From: Photobacterium frigidiphilum
Lineage (GTDB): Bacteria > Pseudomonadota > Gammaproteobacteria > Enterobacterales > Vibrionaceae
Direction of reading: 5' to 3'
Assembly (NCBI RefSeq): GCF_003025615.1
Contig: NZ_PYMJ01000008.1
Location: forward strand, 1 to 64,000
Length of the DNA: 64,000 nt
Made by a program: the position numbers and the translations under genes. Shown piece after piece: positions 53,716 through 63,773 of this stretch (position 1 is the stretch's first letter; each line of letters opens with the position of its first letter). The notes beneath the pieces are model-generated. The model had not been told where the DNA came from and did not search any database. It worked only from the letters and a program-made list of their open reading frames with translations.

Positions 53716-54423
53716 TTTGAGTAGACTTATGGTGAAAATTAGACGATTTATTGATATAAAACGCCTTGAAAATAGGCGACAAATAAATGGCACACCGTCA
53801 TATTTATAACGTTATTCACAATCCTAGTCGGCAACTAAATCTAATAACACTGTTCATACCAGTTTATCTATAAATCTTATTAATTTGATTAAAAAATAAT
53901 TAATACCTTTAAATCATACAATTAGAAACAAAAACTTTTACATGCACAGGCTTGAATGCCTATTTTAAAATACATAAGCGTATGTTTTGTCATACTAATT
54001 ATTGATATTAACACTAAAAATAAGTAACCTTCCCGCCGTCAAAGTTAAAAGGATATTAATCGACAGATAAACATCACAATTTAAAAACCTCAAAGGCATT
54101 GTATATATTTAAACTCCGATGGCATTTGTTCATAAATTTCTTGCGGTCTAAATTATTGACTATATCGGTATCGATATCATCACTGGGTATTTTACCTGTT
54201 GATAATTACCTTTGATCTCTTAGACGAAAAGGCTATGTTCATTATTAACGAGCTTTTATTCTAAAAGTTTTTATTTTGATGATGAAGTGGATTTATTTGT
54301 TCAACAAGATGGTAACGTAATGTCCCGCTCTCTGATGGAAAACAAAAACTGGATGGCAATTATATATTATGAGGCAGTGAGTAGTATCGTAAAAATAACG
54401 ACTAAATATTCCCATAATTACTG
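53716..54423. other. AT-rich region without supported genes
   Basis: About 700 bases of AT-rich DNA with only short frames that lack protein character. I see no terminator, operator or repeat worth naming. Confidence 0.4.
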
Positions 54424-54444
54424 ATGCAAAAAGGTGTTTTTTTG

Positions 54445-54654
54445 ATGAAAGACGAATACAGTGAACCAATAAAATCAAATATTCATGACAATAAAATCAC
54501 CATTAAAAAAGGCTGTAAATTCATAGGGTTTGACGAATTCAATCAATACTGTGACAGTGCCGCTGATATACCATCCAATGCATTTGATACTACTACATCA
54601 TGTGCACTAGATAATCTAACCAACAACAAAGCCTTACGTAAACATAATACTTGA
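54445..54654 (+). CDS. Small hypothetical protein
   Basis: The frame encodes 69 residues from ATG 54445 (MKDEYSEPIKSNIHDNKITI). An AAAAAGG site lies about 10 bases upstream; an in-frame ATG at 54424 would add 7 residues. It is polar and has no membrane segment or recognised motif. It stands alone between non-coding regions, so it may be a spurious frame or a gene remnant. Confidence 0.3.
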   Translation: MKDEYSEPIKSNIHDNKITIKKGCKFIGFDEFNQYCDSAADIPSNAFDTTTSCALDNLTNNKALRKHNT

Positions 54655-54930
54655 ATAAAATAGAAATAATTCAATTTTGTAATAAGTAACAATGTACTAA
54701 TTTTCATATGCAACAAGGCTGAACACTTCCCCTGTTAATCAGAGCTGGGGATTAATATAGTGTTAGCACTAGCGCATTAATACCACTCTTATCCATCATT
54801 ACCTTTTCAAATATTATCGCTGTATTTATCAACCACTCGATAACATTTCCACTGGCCTTTGATGGTCAAATAAAATGAATAAAAATTATTTTTTCATCAA
54901 CAAACACATTAGATCATAGGTAATACATTC
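54655..54930. other. Leader region of the chemoreceptor gene
   Basis: No gene seen. It must contain the chemoreceptor promoter; I find no clear sigma-28 or sigma-54 element. Confidence 0.3.
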
Positions 54931-56568
54931 ATGTTCCTAAAACACTTAACAATTGGTAAAAAAATTGCGGGTGCATTCTCAATCATTGCGATGATGATTC
55001 TTCTTTTTTCCTTTTTCTTACATAATGAGCTAACAAATATCAACAGTAATCTCCTAAATTATACTGATGATACCCTGCCCGCATCTGAAAAAGTTGACAG
55101 TATACATGATCAAATTGCGAACTTACGACGTAGCCAATTTTTAGTATTCATCATGGAAGGATCCAAAGAAACCATAGCCCAAAAGATCAATCAAAATAAA
55201 GAAATTCGTAAAAACATTGAAGCAGAACTCCGTGCTTATGGGCAAACCGTTTGGCCCGGAGAAGAGGAAGAATCGTACAAACGTCTTATGAGTGGTTGGC
55301 AGCGTTACATTAATTATATAGATAACTTCAACAGCGCTATGTTACTCAACAATAAGAAAGTGGCTCGCTCAATTCTTCTGACCGACTCTTATCCTTCATT
55401 TAAAATCATCGAAACTGAAGTTAGCATCTTAACTGACATCCTAAAACAAGCAATGAATAGCAACCGCGCACAAATTCTTGATTCGATTAGTCGCTTGTCT
55501 CAAATGTCAACTTACAGCAACCTAGCCATTTTTATTTTCATGATTGGTATTACCTTATTACTTTCTAAATTAATTTGTGGGCCACTATCTCTAATTGTAA
55601 AACAAGCTAATGCGATTGCAAAAGGCGACTTATCAACCCAGTTAGATCGTGAAGCAATTGGGAATGATGAACTTGGGTCGTTAGCAGATGCCTCATCACA
55701 AATGCAAAATAACTTGCGTCAATTGATCGATGAAATTATTTCGGCAGTAACACAACTAAGCAGTGCAGTAGAAGAAATGACTCACATTTCAGATACATCC
55801 ACAAAAGGAATGCACGGCCAACAGCATCAAATTGCTCAAATCGCAGCAGCTATGACAGAAATGAAAGCGTCAGTTGCCGATGTTGCCTACAACACTGAGC
55901 ACTCCGCAAGTCAGGCTAGTGAAGCTAATCAACAAGCGAAAGATGGAGCGAAAGACAACAAAGCGATGGTAGATTCTATTAAAGAAATCGCCGGAGTTAT
56001 TGATGATGCAGGCAATACGGTATCAGCGTTAGAAGAGCAGTCTCACCAAATTAACATTATCGTTGATGTGATCCGTGGCATTGCCGATCAAACCAACCTT
56101 CTTGCATTAAACGCAGCCATTGAAGCAGCACGAGCTGGTGAATCTGGCCGAGGCTTTGCTGTCGTGGCTGATGAAGTTCGTACTCTTGCAGGACGCACTC
56201 AGGACTCAACTGGAGAAATAACTGCGGTTATTGAAAAACTACAAGTACTTGCCAAACACGCTAAAGTAGCAACAGTGAAATCCTGTGAATGTATTGAAAC
56301 CTATTCAGAACAAGGCCACCGTTCTCTTCAGTTAATGAATTCGATTGAGCATTCCGTATCCAACATCTCTGATATGGGCACACAGATCGCAAGTGCTTGT
56401 AGCCAACAAGATTCTGTGGCGGAAGATTTAAGTCGCCATATAGAAACAATCCATGTTGCCTCTCAAGAAGTCGCCGAAGGATCAAAACAAACGGCGTTAG
56501 CGTGCAATGAACTTAGTCAATTATCTTCCTCATTACATGAAGCAATGAATCGTTTCAAACTCAATTAA
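54931..56568 (+). CDS. Methyl-accepting chemotaxis protein
   Basis: A 545-residue chemoreceptor. First membrane helix about 11-30. A periplasmic four-helix-bundle sensor covers about 33-185, beginning [20 protein letters not shown], the 4HB_MCP type. Second helix about 190-212, HAMP about 213-268. The signalling domain has the hairpin tip [20 protein letters not shown] and [20 protein letters not shown]. The ligand is unknown. It lies 29 bases upstream of the racemase gene bsrV in the same direction, so the two may be co-transcribed. Confidence 0.92.
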   Translation: MFLKHLTIGKKIAGAFSIIAMMILLFSFFLHNELTNINSNLLNYTDDTLPASEKVDSIHDQIANLRRSQFLVFIMEGSKETIAQKINQNKEIRKNIEAELRAYGQTVWPGEEEESYKRLMSGWQRYINYIDNFNSAMLLNNKKVARSILLTDSYPSFKIIETEVSILTDILKQAMNSNRAQILDSISRLSQMSTYSNLAIFIFMIGITLLLSKLICGPLSLIVKQANAIAKGDLSTQLDREAIGNDELGSLADASSQMQNNLRQLIDEIISAVTQLSSAVEEMTHISDTSTKGMHGQQHQIAQIAAAMTEMKASVADVAYNTEHSASQASEANQQAKDGAKDNKAMVDSIKEIAGVIDDAGNTVSALEEQSHQINIIVDVIRGIADQTNLLALNAAIEAARAGESGRGFAVVADEVRTLAGRTQDSTGEITAVIEKLQVLAKHAKVATVKSCECIETYSEQGHRSLQLMNSIEHSVSNISDMGTQIASACSQQDSVAEDLSRHIETIHVASQEVAEGSKQTALACNELSQLSSSLHEAMNRFKLN

Positions 56569-56597
56569 TCTCATTAATTTATCGTTATGGAGACACC

Positions 56598-57815
56598 ATG
56601 AATTTTAAAATAACGCTGTTATCGCTGGCGATTACTTTTCCATCATTTTCTATTTACAGCGCACCACTAGTCATTGATCAAAATCTACCAAGTGAGCAAT
56701 CAATTCAACAATCAAACTCTTGGTTAGAAGTAAGCTTGGGTCAGTTTAAATCCAATATAGAACAGTTCAAATCACACATTAAAGCTGATACTAAAATTTG
56801 TGCTGTAATGAAGGCCGATGCTTATGGGAATGGCATATTTGGCTTAATGCCAACCATTCTTGAACAACAGATTCCTTGCGTGGCGATTGCGAGTAACGCT
56901 GAAGCTCGAGCAGTACGAGAAAGCGGCTTTAAAGGGCAGTTAATCCGTGTTCGCTCTGCGAGTTTAGGAGAGATCAAGCAGAGTTTAGATCTTAATATCG
57001 AAGAGTTGATTGGTAGCCACCAACAAGCAAAATTCATCGCTGAGTTGGGAGTAGAGCGCAATCAACAAATCAACGTCCATTTAGCATTGAATGACGGTGG
57101 AATGGGTCGAAATGGTATTGACATGTCCACTGAGCAAGGAAAAACAGAAGCTCTTGATATTGCAACGCAAGCTAACTTAAACATTGTCGGCATAATGACG
57201 CACTTTCCAAACTACAATGCTGATGAAGTACGAGCAAAATTAAAAGACTTTCAAACAAATTCATCTTGGCTCATCAAACAAGCTGATTTAAAACGTGACG
57301 AATTAACTCTTCACGTGGCTAATTCTTATGTTTCGATAAATGTACCTGAAGCGCAACTAGATATGGTGCGCCCTGGCGGTGTATTGTATGGCGATCTGCC
57401 TACTAATCCAGAATACCCATCGATTGTTTCTTTCAAAACTCGAATCGCTTCTATACACCAGCTCCCTGCCAGCCAGACCGTGGGCTATGACAGTACGTAT
57501 ATAACCAAGCGAGATAGCGTACTTGCAAACCTTCCCGTTGGCTACTCAGATGGTTACCCTCGTAGAATGGGAAATCAGGCCGACGTCATTATCAATGGAC
57601 AACGTGCGAAAGTCGTCGGTGTCACATCAATGAATACCTCCATTGTTGATATCACAGACATAAAAGGTGTGAAACAAGGTCAAGAAGTTACACTATTTGG
57701 CAAACAAAAAAACGCACAGATTAGTGTGGCTGAAATGGAAGATTACTCAAAATTAATTTTCCCTGAATTATATACCATATGGGGGCATGCAAACCCTCGT
57801 TATTACTTAAAATAG
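56598..57815 (+). CDS. bsrV: Periplasmic broad-spectrum amino-acid racemase
   Basis: A PLP-dependent racemase of 405 residues with a signal peptide (about 1-22). It matches Vibrio cholerae BsrV nearly throughout: [33 protein letters not shown] with the PLP lysine (about 72), [28 protein letters not shown] and [20 protein letters not shown]. The catalytic tyrosine lies in TVGYDSTY. BsrV makes non-canonical D-amino acids (D-Met, D-Leu, D-Arg) that are released and alter peptidoglycan. GGAGAC precedes the ATG. It is preceded by a chemoreceptor gene and followed by a strong 12-bp hairpin at 57860. Confidence 0.94.
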   Translation: MNFKITLLSLAITFPSFSIYSAPLVIDQNLPSEQSIQQSNSWLEVSLGQFKSNIEQFKSHIKADTKICAVMKADAYGNGIFGLMPTILEQQIPCVAIASNAEARAVRESGFKGQLIRVRSASLGEIKQSLDLNIEELIGSHQQAKFIAELGVERNQQINVHLALNDGGMGRNGIDMSTEQGKTEALDIATQANLNIVGIMTHFPNYNADEVRAKLKDFQTNSSWLIKQADLKRDELTLHVANSYVSINVPEAQLDMVRPGGVLYGDLPTNPEYPSIVSFKTRIASIHQLPASQTVGYDSTYITKRDSVLANLPVGYSDGYPRRMGNQADVIINGQRAKVVGVTSMNTSIVDITDIKGVKQGQEVTLFGKQKNAQISVAEMEDYSKLIFPELYTIWGHANPRYYLK

Positions 57816-57859
57816 CCTGAACTCGAGATGAAATTTTAGGGAACTAAAAGCAGATTCTG

Positions 57860-57892
57860 TAATGAGTCCTTTCGACTAAGAAGGACTCATTA
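57860..57892. terminator. Hairpin downstream of bsrV
   Basis: A perfect 12-bp stem TAATGAGTCCTT / AAGGACTCATTA with a 9-base loop. No long T run follows, so it may be an mRNA 3' stabiliser as well as a terminator. Confidence 0.65.
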
Positions 57893-58154
57893 CATAAAGA
57901 ACCCGCGATGAACAAGTTAGTGGCTTTATTTTATCATGCCGATAATTTTTGCCACTTTTTCATACCTGAATGGCAAAAGCTGTCACTAAAAAGCAGCGAG
58001 AGCCTTTTCTCAGAAAGCCATTGGCTAACATGGCCAGTCAAAAAAAGAGATTATTAACGGCAGCCATTCCAACGCGCTAGCACTGCATCATATTAACGTT
58101 GGGCTTTGGCGTTGCAAGGTCTATACGCGCTTGCGTGGAGCGGTGGTCGATGAT
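57893..58154. other. Remnant region left of the duplicated hydrolase fragment
   Basis: No supported gene. A GC-richer stretch (58050-58145) contains AACGTTGGGC, which superficially resembles the right end of an integron attC site, but I find no matching left core. Confidence 0.3.
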
Positions 58155-58429
58155 TAAAAATGGGCACCACCAATTGTGACTATATTTAATTGTTTTTTTT
58201 GGCCAAAATTTACCTTTTGGTTTTAAGCTATCTTCAGCCCATTGCTCTGAAAAAATACGCTCTCCATTCCAAAGGCCCTTATTTAAATATAACTGGCCCA
58301 ATTTAGCAAAATCACGAGATCTTAAATATAATCCAGACGAACCTAAATAATCTCCTGTTACCTCATGAGCAAACCAATCATAATTTGATATTTCAAGCGG
58401 ATTGAATAATGCCGTTTCCGCATATTGCG
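58155..58429 (-). pseudogene. Partial duplicate of the beta-lactamase-like hydrolase gene
   Basis: About 275 bases match the middle to C-terminal part of the hydrolase gene (61020-61295) with only scattered differences, in the same orientation. The frame encodes GQLYLNKGLWNGERIFSEQW and then ends in unrelated sequence. The copy lacks the active-site serine region. It is a duplicated fragment, not a gene. Confidence 0.85.
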
Positions 58430-58556
58430 CTATAGTACTTTTTCATTACCGAGCCAAACACGTACGTTACGTGATAAAAATAACCTTTAGATCGGTCACA
58501 TAAAAACAAATAAAACGAGCAATATTTTCACAACAAAAAACAAGGAATACATTGGT

Positions 58557-59048
58557 ATGGCTCATTCACCGACCCCTTCCGTAGACAATTTCGATCGTAA
58601 GATTTTGGATATTGTTCAAGTATCGAACCGCACAACGTCAGATCAGATTGCAGAACAGATAGGGTTATCGCCAGCTGCAGTTCAACGTCGTTTAAAACGT
58701 ATGCGTGCGCAGGGCATCATTCAAGCTGACGTATCAGTCATCAACCCCAAAGCGATTGGGTATGCGATGACTTTTGTGGTTCAAGTAACGTTAGAACGCG
58801 AACGTGTAGATTTGATGCACAACTTTAAAAAAGAGATGAATGCCAACCGATCCGTTCAACAATGCTATTACGTAACAGGCAGTTCAGATTTCATTTTGAT
58901 TGTGACGGCAGTCGATATGGAGGGATACGATAATTTCACCCGTGAAGCTTTCTTTGATAATGCCAACATCAAAAGCTTTCAGACCAATGTAGTGATGGAT
59001 CCAGTCAAAGTGGGTCTGACCATCCCAATTGATGACCAGCAAGATTGA
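58557..59048 (+). CDS. Lrp/AsnC-family transcriptional regulator
   Basis: A 163-residue regulator. The N-terminal helix-turn-helix (about 10-60) has DQIAEQIGLSPAAVQRRLKR, and the RAM/effector domain (about 70-155) has QCYYVTGSSDFILIVTAVDM. These proteins sense amino acids. It is convergent with the diaminopropionate ammonia-lyase gene, sharing a terminator, so I infer that it controls that gene in response to an amino acid. AAGGA precedes the start. Confidence 0.9.
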   Translation: MAHSPTPSVDNFDRKILDIVQVSNRTTSDQIAEQIGLSPAAVQRRLKRMRAQGIIQADVSVINPKAIGYAMTFVVQVTLERERVDLMHNFKKEMNANRSVQQCYYVTGSSDFILIVTAVDMEGYDNFTREAFFDNANIKSFQTNVVMDPVKVGLTIPIDDQQD

Positions 59049-59049
59049 T

Positions 59050-59086
59050 AAAAAACGGCGCGAAGATCAGCTTCACACCGTTTTTT
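59050..59086. terminator. Shared terminator between lrp-type and dpaL genes
   Basis: AAAAACGG / CCGTTTTT outer stem with an inner GAAG / CTTC stem. A and T runs lie on opposite sides, suiting both convergent genes. Confidence 0.8.
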
Positions 59087-59137
59087 ACTATTAAGTAACG
59101 ACTAATAAACCATTCGCCAATTACTATTAAGCATTAA

Positions 59138-60331
59138 CTATTCAGAAATAAGCTGTTTATACAAGTCAGGATCGGTCGCCCCTTCAGTACCAATCACTAA
59201 CACGCGACTTGATGTGTCCAATTGCATCGCTTGTGCAAATTCAGGATGTTGGCGGGCTAATACAGCCGCCGCAAAACCCGGCACTGCAGATTCACCCGCT
59301 TCAATTGCAGTATCGGCTTGATAGCCTTTCGCAAGTAAGCGCATTGCTAGTGGAATCGCATCTTCACTGAGTGTCATGAAGTCATCAGCGCCATTTTCCA
59401 GAATAGTCCACGCCAAGCTCGACACTTCACCGCACGCCAAACCAGCCATTAAGGTATCAAGGTCGCCACCAACAACAACAGGTTTGCCCGCCTGTGCACT
59501 TTGCTGAAGACAGTTTGCTTGTTCTGGTTCTACGATAATGAAACGTGGGCGTTGCTTACCCCATAAATCCCAAAAGTAACCACATACTGCTGAGGCTAAA
59601 CCGCCCACGCCACCTTGTACAAAAACATGTGTTGGGATTTCATCATTCAGTTGTTCCACAATTTCAGCCAGCATCACGGTATAACCCAATGCCACATCTT
59701 TTGGGATCTCCATGTAACCTTCGTACGAAGTATCTGACACAATCACGCGATCATGCGCTTTAGCTTCAGAGTCAGCCAAACGCACCGATTCATCATAATT
59801 GCCGCTGATACGAACCACCTCAGCACCAAAAGCTTCCATCGCTTGCTTACGCCCTTCCGATACATCGCGGTGAATGTAAATCACACAGCCACAACCAAAC
59901 ATCTGTGCACCCCAAGCAACTGAACGACCATGGTTGCCATCCGTCGCGCAGCTCACCACAATTTCAGCAGCTTCAGATTGCCACTTACCAGCCAATAAAT
60001 CCGTAATTGTGGGGGTTTTACCATATCGAATCGCCAGCACCGCTTGTAACTGACGTGCCACGGCATAAGCGCCACCCAATGCTTTGAAGCTTTTTAACCC
60101 AAAGCGCTGTGATTCATCTTTGTACCACAGCTTTCCAAACCCTGCTGATACCGCAATATCATTCAGCGAATGCAATGGCGTGACAGCGTAACCCGGCCAC
60201 TGCGTAATATCACGAATGGCTTGCTCTGCACTTTCTACACTTAAAATAGCGTGCTGTTCGACAGAATACTCAGTGTCTGAATGCGCGTTGGGGTTAGCAA
60301 AATGGGTCAATGTGCCTGTCAGTAGTGGCAT
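59138..60331 (-). CDS. dpaL: Diaminopropionate ammonia-lyase
   Basis: A PLP enzyme of 397 residues that converts 2,3-diaminopropionate to pyruvate and two ammonia. Family signatures: KDESQRFGLKSFKALGGAYA with the PLP lysine, ATDGNHGRSVAWGAQMFGCG, FVQGGVGGLASAVCGYFWD and LVIGTEGATDP. I start at MPLLTG (60331), which has AAAGGACG upstream, rather than the in-frame ATG at 60358. The gene faces an Lrp-type regulator. No diaminopropionate biosynthesis gene is adjacent, so a catabolic or detoxifying role is likely. Confidence 0.92.
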   Translation of the reverse strand: MPLLTGTLTHFANPNAHSDTEYSVEQHAILSVESAEQAIRDITQWPGYAVTPLHSLNDIAVSAGFGKLWYKDESQRFGLKSFKALGGAYAVARQLQAVLAIRYGKTPTITDLLAGKWQSEAAEIVVSCATDGNHGRSVAWGAQMFGCGCVIYIHRDVSEGRKQAMEAFGAEVVRISGNYDESVRLADSEAKAHDRVIVSDTSYEGYMEIPKDVALGYTVMLAEIVEQLNDEIPTHVFVQGGVGGLASAVCGYFWDLWGKQRPRFIIVEPEQANCLQQSAQAGKPVVVGGDLDTLMAGLACGEVSSLAWTILENGADDFMTLSEDAIPLAMRLLAKGYQADTAIEAGESAVPGFAAAVLARQHPEFAQAMQLDTSSRVLVIGTEGATDPDLYKQLISE

Positions 60332-60810
60332 AGATGATCGTCCTTTTATAAGATACACATAATATTTTCGAGTTTATTTTCGTGCATAGTTTTTGAGATT
60401 TGTTTTCGAGATTAAAAGTCTATCAAGAGCGATTGCAGAGGTTATGTCTTGTTGAAGCAGAAATTGACGTTTTCACGCGTAATATCGGTGATGAATGCGG
60501 AAAATCATCACCTCAAGGTTAAGTTATTAGTTTTATTAACGGCTATCTGACATGCCATTCTTCCGAGCATCAACCTTATAAAGGCTTATCTGAGCCCTGT
60601 AATACCGTGTTTATAAATAACACTTCATCCAGCATCGATACGCCAATCACCCTTTTAGGTTTATTGTCGGTCGAAATCGGCAGCTCGACAACCCTGAACG
60701 TTTATCTGTTTGGGATGAATTTTACGCGCTTGCTGCCTAAATTATATTTGAAAATAAGTATACTTGTACTTATGCATAATGTTGCGATTTGCTCGTTATG
60801 CCTTCAATAC
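60332..60810. other. Region between dpaL and the serine hydrolase
   Basis: Contains the dpaL promoter (minus strand) and a perfect 8-bp hairpin GGTGATGA / TCATCACC at 60487-60512 about 155 bases upstream of dpaL. A plus-strand frame around 60657-60740 reads FIVGRNRQLDNPERLSVWDE, which has protein character but is short and interrupted. I regard it as a possible remnant that I cannot identify. Confidence 0.35.
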
Positions 60811-62013
60811 TTATATTTTTGATTGATACTGAGCATGATCGATACCAATAGATGGTAAAATATAATTTACAATCAACTCTAATGGATAATCTTCATCCTG
60901 ATCAATATATGCTCCTGATGTAATAACAAACGTTAACTCTAAATCTGGAATAATGAACATTTCCTGTCCGCCTGCTCCTCTCATTCCAGCGATTGTTAAC
61001 TGTTCTCCATCTTTAGTAATAAATGGGAACCACCAATTATGACCATATTCAATGGTCTTTTCAGGCCAAAATTTACCTTTTGGTTTTAAGCTCTCTTCAG
61101 CCCATTGCTCTGAAAAAATACGCTCTCCATTCCAAAGGCCCTTATTTAAGTATAACTGGCCCAATTTAGCAAAATCACGAGATCTTAAATATAATCCAGA
61201 TGAACCTAAATAATCGCCAGTTACCTCATGAGTAAACCAATCATAATTTGATATTTCAAGCGGATTGAATAATGCTGTTTCCGCATATTGTCTAAGATCC
61301 ATCCCCGTAACTTTTTCGATAACGCCGCCTAGTAGTACGCTCATAGCACCTTGGTAAACAAATTTTTCACCCGGCTGATAAGCAATACCTTTCCCAAAAA
61401 TATAGGAATATGGGTCATCAGATAGCCACATGTTCATAGCATCACTATTCCTTTCCTCCCATTCTTTCCAATCAAGGCCACTATTAAAGTCCAAGGCATG
61501 TTTTAATTTAATACTCTTTTTCTTATCTAAATCTAGAATGTTTTCATTTGCATAATAATCAAATAGTGGTGTATCGATATCTGATATTTCTTTCTTATAT
61601 AGTAAATTACCGATCAGAGTTGATGTTATCGTCTTTGTTACAGATCTCATTTGGTGATAAGTATCAGGTGCTGATGGATAGGGATCTGGCATGGGAGTGC
61701 CATCTATTGAGCTTCTAACAGGGTAATATTGTTCAAAAACTAACTGGTCATTACGAGTGATAAGTAACGATTGTATTCTTTTTGATTTACGTAAAGTTAC
61801 ATGATTATGTAAATCAATCAGTGTGTTTTGATCAAAACCTTCTTGTTCAGGCAAGCTTACTTTCCAGTCATTTTGACTGGCTTTTTGAGTCCAATTAAAA
61901 GAACTCATATCTACTTTAGATGGATAAAATACAATCCAACATATTAAAATCACGGGTACTAATATGACAGATATTCTTAATCCCAATTTTATGTAATCAT
62001 TTTCCTTGATCAT
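60811..62013 (-). CDS. Membrane-anchored beta-lactamase-like serine hydrolase
   Basis: A 400-residue protein of the class C beta-lactamase/esterase superfamily. An N-terminal hydrophobic anchor (about 12-30) is followed by the catalytic domain: SVTK (Ser124, Lys127) in MRSVTKTITSTLIGNLL, then YQGAMSVLLGGVIEKVTG with the general-base tyrosine, and the terminal GMRGAGGQEMFIIP. Relatives include EstB-type esterases and peptide hydrolases. The substrate is not predictable. GGAG precedes the start. Part of this gene is duplicated at 58155. It lies 54 bases after the second hydrolase gene, so they form an operon. Confidence 0.85.
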   Translation of the reverse strand: MIKENDYIKLGLRISVILVPVILICWIVFYPSKVDMSSFNWTQKASQNDWKVSLPEQEGFDQNTLIDLHNHVTLRKSKRIQSLLITRNDQLVFEQYYPVRSSIDGTPMPDPYPSAPDTYHQMRSVTKTITSTLIGNLLYKKEISDIDTPLFDYYANENILDLDKKKSIKLKHALDFNSGLDWKEWEERNSDAMNMWLSDDPYSYIFGKGIAYQPGEKFVYQGAMSVLLGGVIEKVTGMDLRQYAETALFNPLEISNYDWFTHEVTGDYLGSSGLYLRSRDFAKLGQLYLNKGLWNGERIFSEQWAEESLKPKGKFWPEKTIEYGHNWWFPFITKDGEQLTIAGMRGAGGQEMFIIPDLELTFVITSGAYIDQDEDYPLELIVNYILPSIGIDHAQYQSKI

Positions 62014-62067
62014 TACTACTCCAGCTTATTGCACAAAAAAACAAAAAACACTTGGATGACTCAATAG

Positions 62068-63375
62068 TCACGCCGTTTTTAACGATGCGCACAATTGATC
62101 AAGCAACAAGGCTCTTTGTCGGAAGTCCACAAAGAAGTTATTAATGAGTAGCACAACGCCATTTCCAGTTTCCGGATCAATCATAACGCGTGACAAAATG
62201 CCTGGCCCACCACCATCATGCCCCCAGAATGTGCCGTGTCGGGTCGTTCTAAATTGGAACCACCCCAGCCCAAGCACGCTGCCCGTTCGTGGATCACTGC
62301 GCTGAACCTGCCACATACTTTCGATGGTTTCTCTTTTAAGTAATGGCGTCTCGGTATTGTACTGCGGCAAAAATGACTGCATAAAGGTGGTTAATGCCGT
62401 TGTGGAAGAGCCTAATAATCCAGCTGCATTAAAAGGAGAAAAATAACTGCAATCATCAAAGGCGAAATACGTTTTATTTCCATCAAATGGTATCGCGGTC
62501 TGACTTAAGTAACCTCGCTCTTTCATACTTTGGGTAAATACAGCCATGACTGGAGCACGAGGGCTATTTTTCGCTTCATACGGTGTAATTATTTTTTGTT
62601 GATCCAAATCGTTCTTCTGCCAACCAATATCTTTTATTCCTAATGGAGAAAAAATATATTTATGCGTGTATTCCTCGAAAGAGAGGTTTGTCACTTGTTC
62701 AATCAGATAGGCTGCTAATAAAGCATTCAGGTTTGAATAACCGGCGATCACACCAATGGGATCCGGTGTCACATTCGCAAAGTCTCCCGGCCGATATAGG
62801 TCAAAAGCCAGATCTGGATTGTAATTAATGCCGTTAGGGGCGAGGTAAGATGTAATCCAGCCTTTCAGATCAACGGAATAATCTTTACAGAAAAAATCTG
62901 CCATGCTGTCTGGTGCTGATGTCATTCTTCGCGAAGACAAAGATGAAGCGTGGGTTAACAATTGATAGGGAGTGATTGGGGTGTCAGGAAAATGTGGATT
63001 ACGTAAGTCAAACCCTAAATAGTCACTAACATCCCCATCCAGTTTGATCTGACCTTTTTCCACCAGTTGCATCACGGCAGTCCAAGTGATTAACTTGGAG
63101 ACTGAGCCTATGGTTGGCCATATACTTTCAAGAGTTGCAGGCTTTTTATTCTCCAAATTCTGATAACCAACACTTTTCCCCCAGGCCAACTCACCATTTT
63201 TGATTAGCGCTGCACTGATACTGGCCGCCGGTAGAGCAGTTAATGCATTTTCTAGCAAGTCATCAAGTGCCTCCTCTGGTGTCTGCTGCTCGGTAAGAAG
63301 CCAGGCTCCAGTTCCACCAGCCAATCCTGTTAGCCCGACACCTTTTAATAGCGTTCTTCTCGAAATACTATTCAT
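62068..63375 (-). CDS. Tat-exported beta-lactamase-like serine hydrolase
   Basis: A 435-residue protein with a twin-arginine signal (SISRRTLLKG at residues 4-13, then a hydrophobic stretch). The class C-type hydrolase domain has the catalytic serine in IGSVSKLI (Ser91, Lys94), Tyr213 in AGYSNLNALL and GHDGGGPGILSR as the third conserved box. It also contains a long insertion around residues 150-190. Function could be esterase, D-aminopeptidase-like or beta-lactamase. It precedes the membrane-anchored paralogue in the same operon. The pair acts in the periplasm. Confidence 0.88.
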   Translation of the reverse strand: MNSISRRTLLKGVGLTGLAGGTGAWLLTEQQTPEEALDDLLENALTALPAASISAALIKNGELAWGKSVGYQNLENKKPATLESIWPTIGSVSKLITWTAVMQLVEKGQIKLDGDVSDYLGFDLRNPHFPDTPITPYQLLTHASSLSSRRMTSAPDSMADFFCKDYSVDLKGWITSYLAPNGINYNPDLAFDLYRPGDFANVTPDPIGVIAGYSNLNALLAAYLIEQVTNLSFEEYTHKYIFSPLGIKDIGWQKNDLDQQKIITPYEAKNSPRAPVMAVFTQSMKERGYLSQTAIPFDGNKTYFAFDDCSYFSPFNAAGLLGSSTTALTTFMQSFLPQYNTETPLLKRETIESMWQVQRSDPRTGSVLGLGWFQFRTTRHGTFWGHDGGGPGILSRVMIDPETGNGVVLLINNFFVDFRQRALLLDQLCASLKTA

Positions 63376-63773
63376 TTGTCACTCATCCCTAAATATAACG
63401 CAATCTTCATTTTCCTCTTTTAACGGGATTGCGAACACGAAAGTATTTACCCAGGCTGCATCAATGCGGTGATACACACTAAATTCATGAAAAAGAGTAG
63501 CTCTTGCTTAACTAAAAGATCGTCTTGGCCCAGTTCTGTTATTCCTGTAATACCTATTATTTCCCAAACAAAAAATTATTCTTATTACAATATTCCAGTT
63601 TATATCTCAGTACGGAGGAAACCACTTGCTTTAAATATGTGGGATGAAACTAATCACAATGAGTTCGGCCAAGCTTAAAAAGCCACTAAACTTTAACCAC
63701 TACAAAACAATTAATACAACAAGTTACGATATTGCGCTATTTTTTGATAACATGCTCAGCATTATACAAGGAA
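63376..63773. other. Intergenic region with promoters
   Basis: About 400 bases between divergent genes. Short frames are present without protein character. I see no convincing operator. Confidence 0.35.

Noticed and set aside
58095..58101. GTTGGGC as right core of an integron attC site
   Set aside because: No matching RYYYAAC left core or inner L/R arms at a suitable distance on either strand, and no gene cassette pattern.
60607..60822. A 71-residue frame upstream of the serine hydrolase
   Set aside because: No ribosome-binding site and no recognisable motif; it overlaps the hydrolase end. Only a vague protein-like segment could be noted.
63469..63678. A 69-residue frame in the intergenic region
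   Set aside because: Low-complexity composition, no ribosome-binding site or motif.
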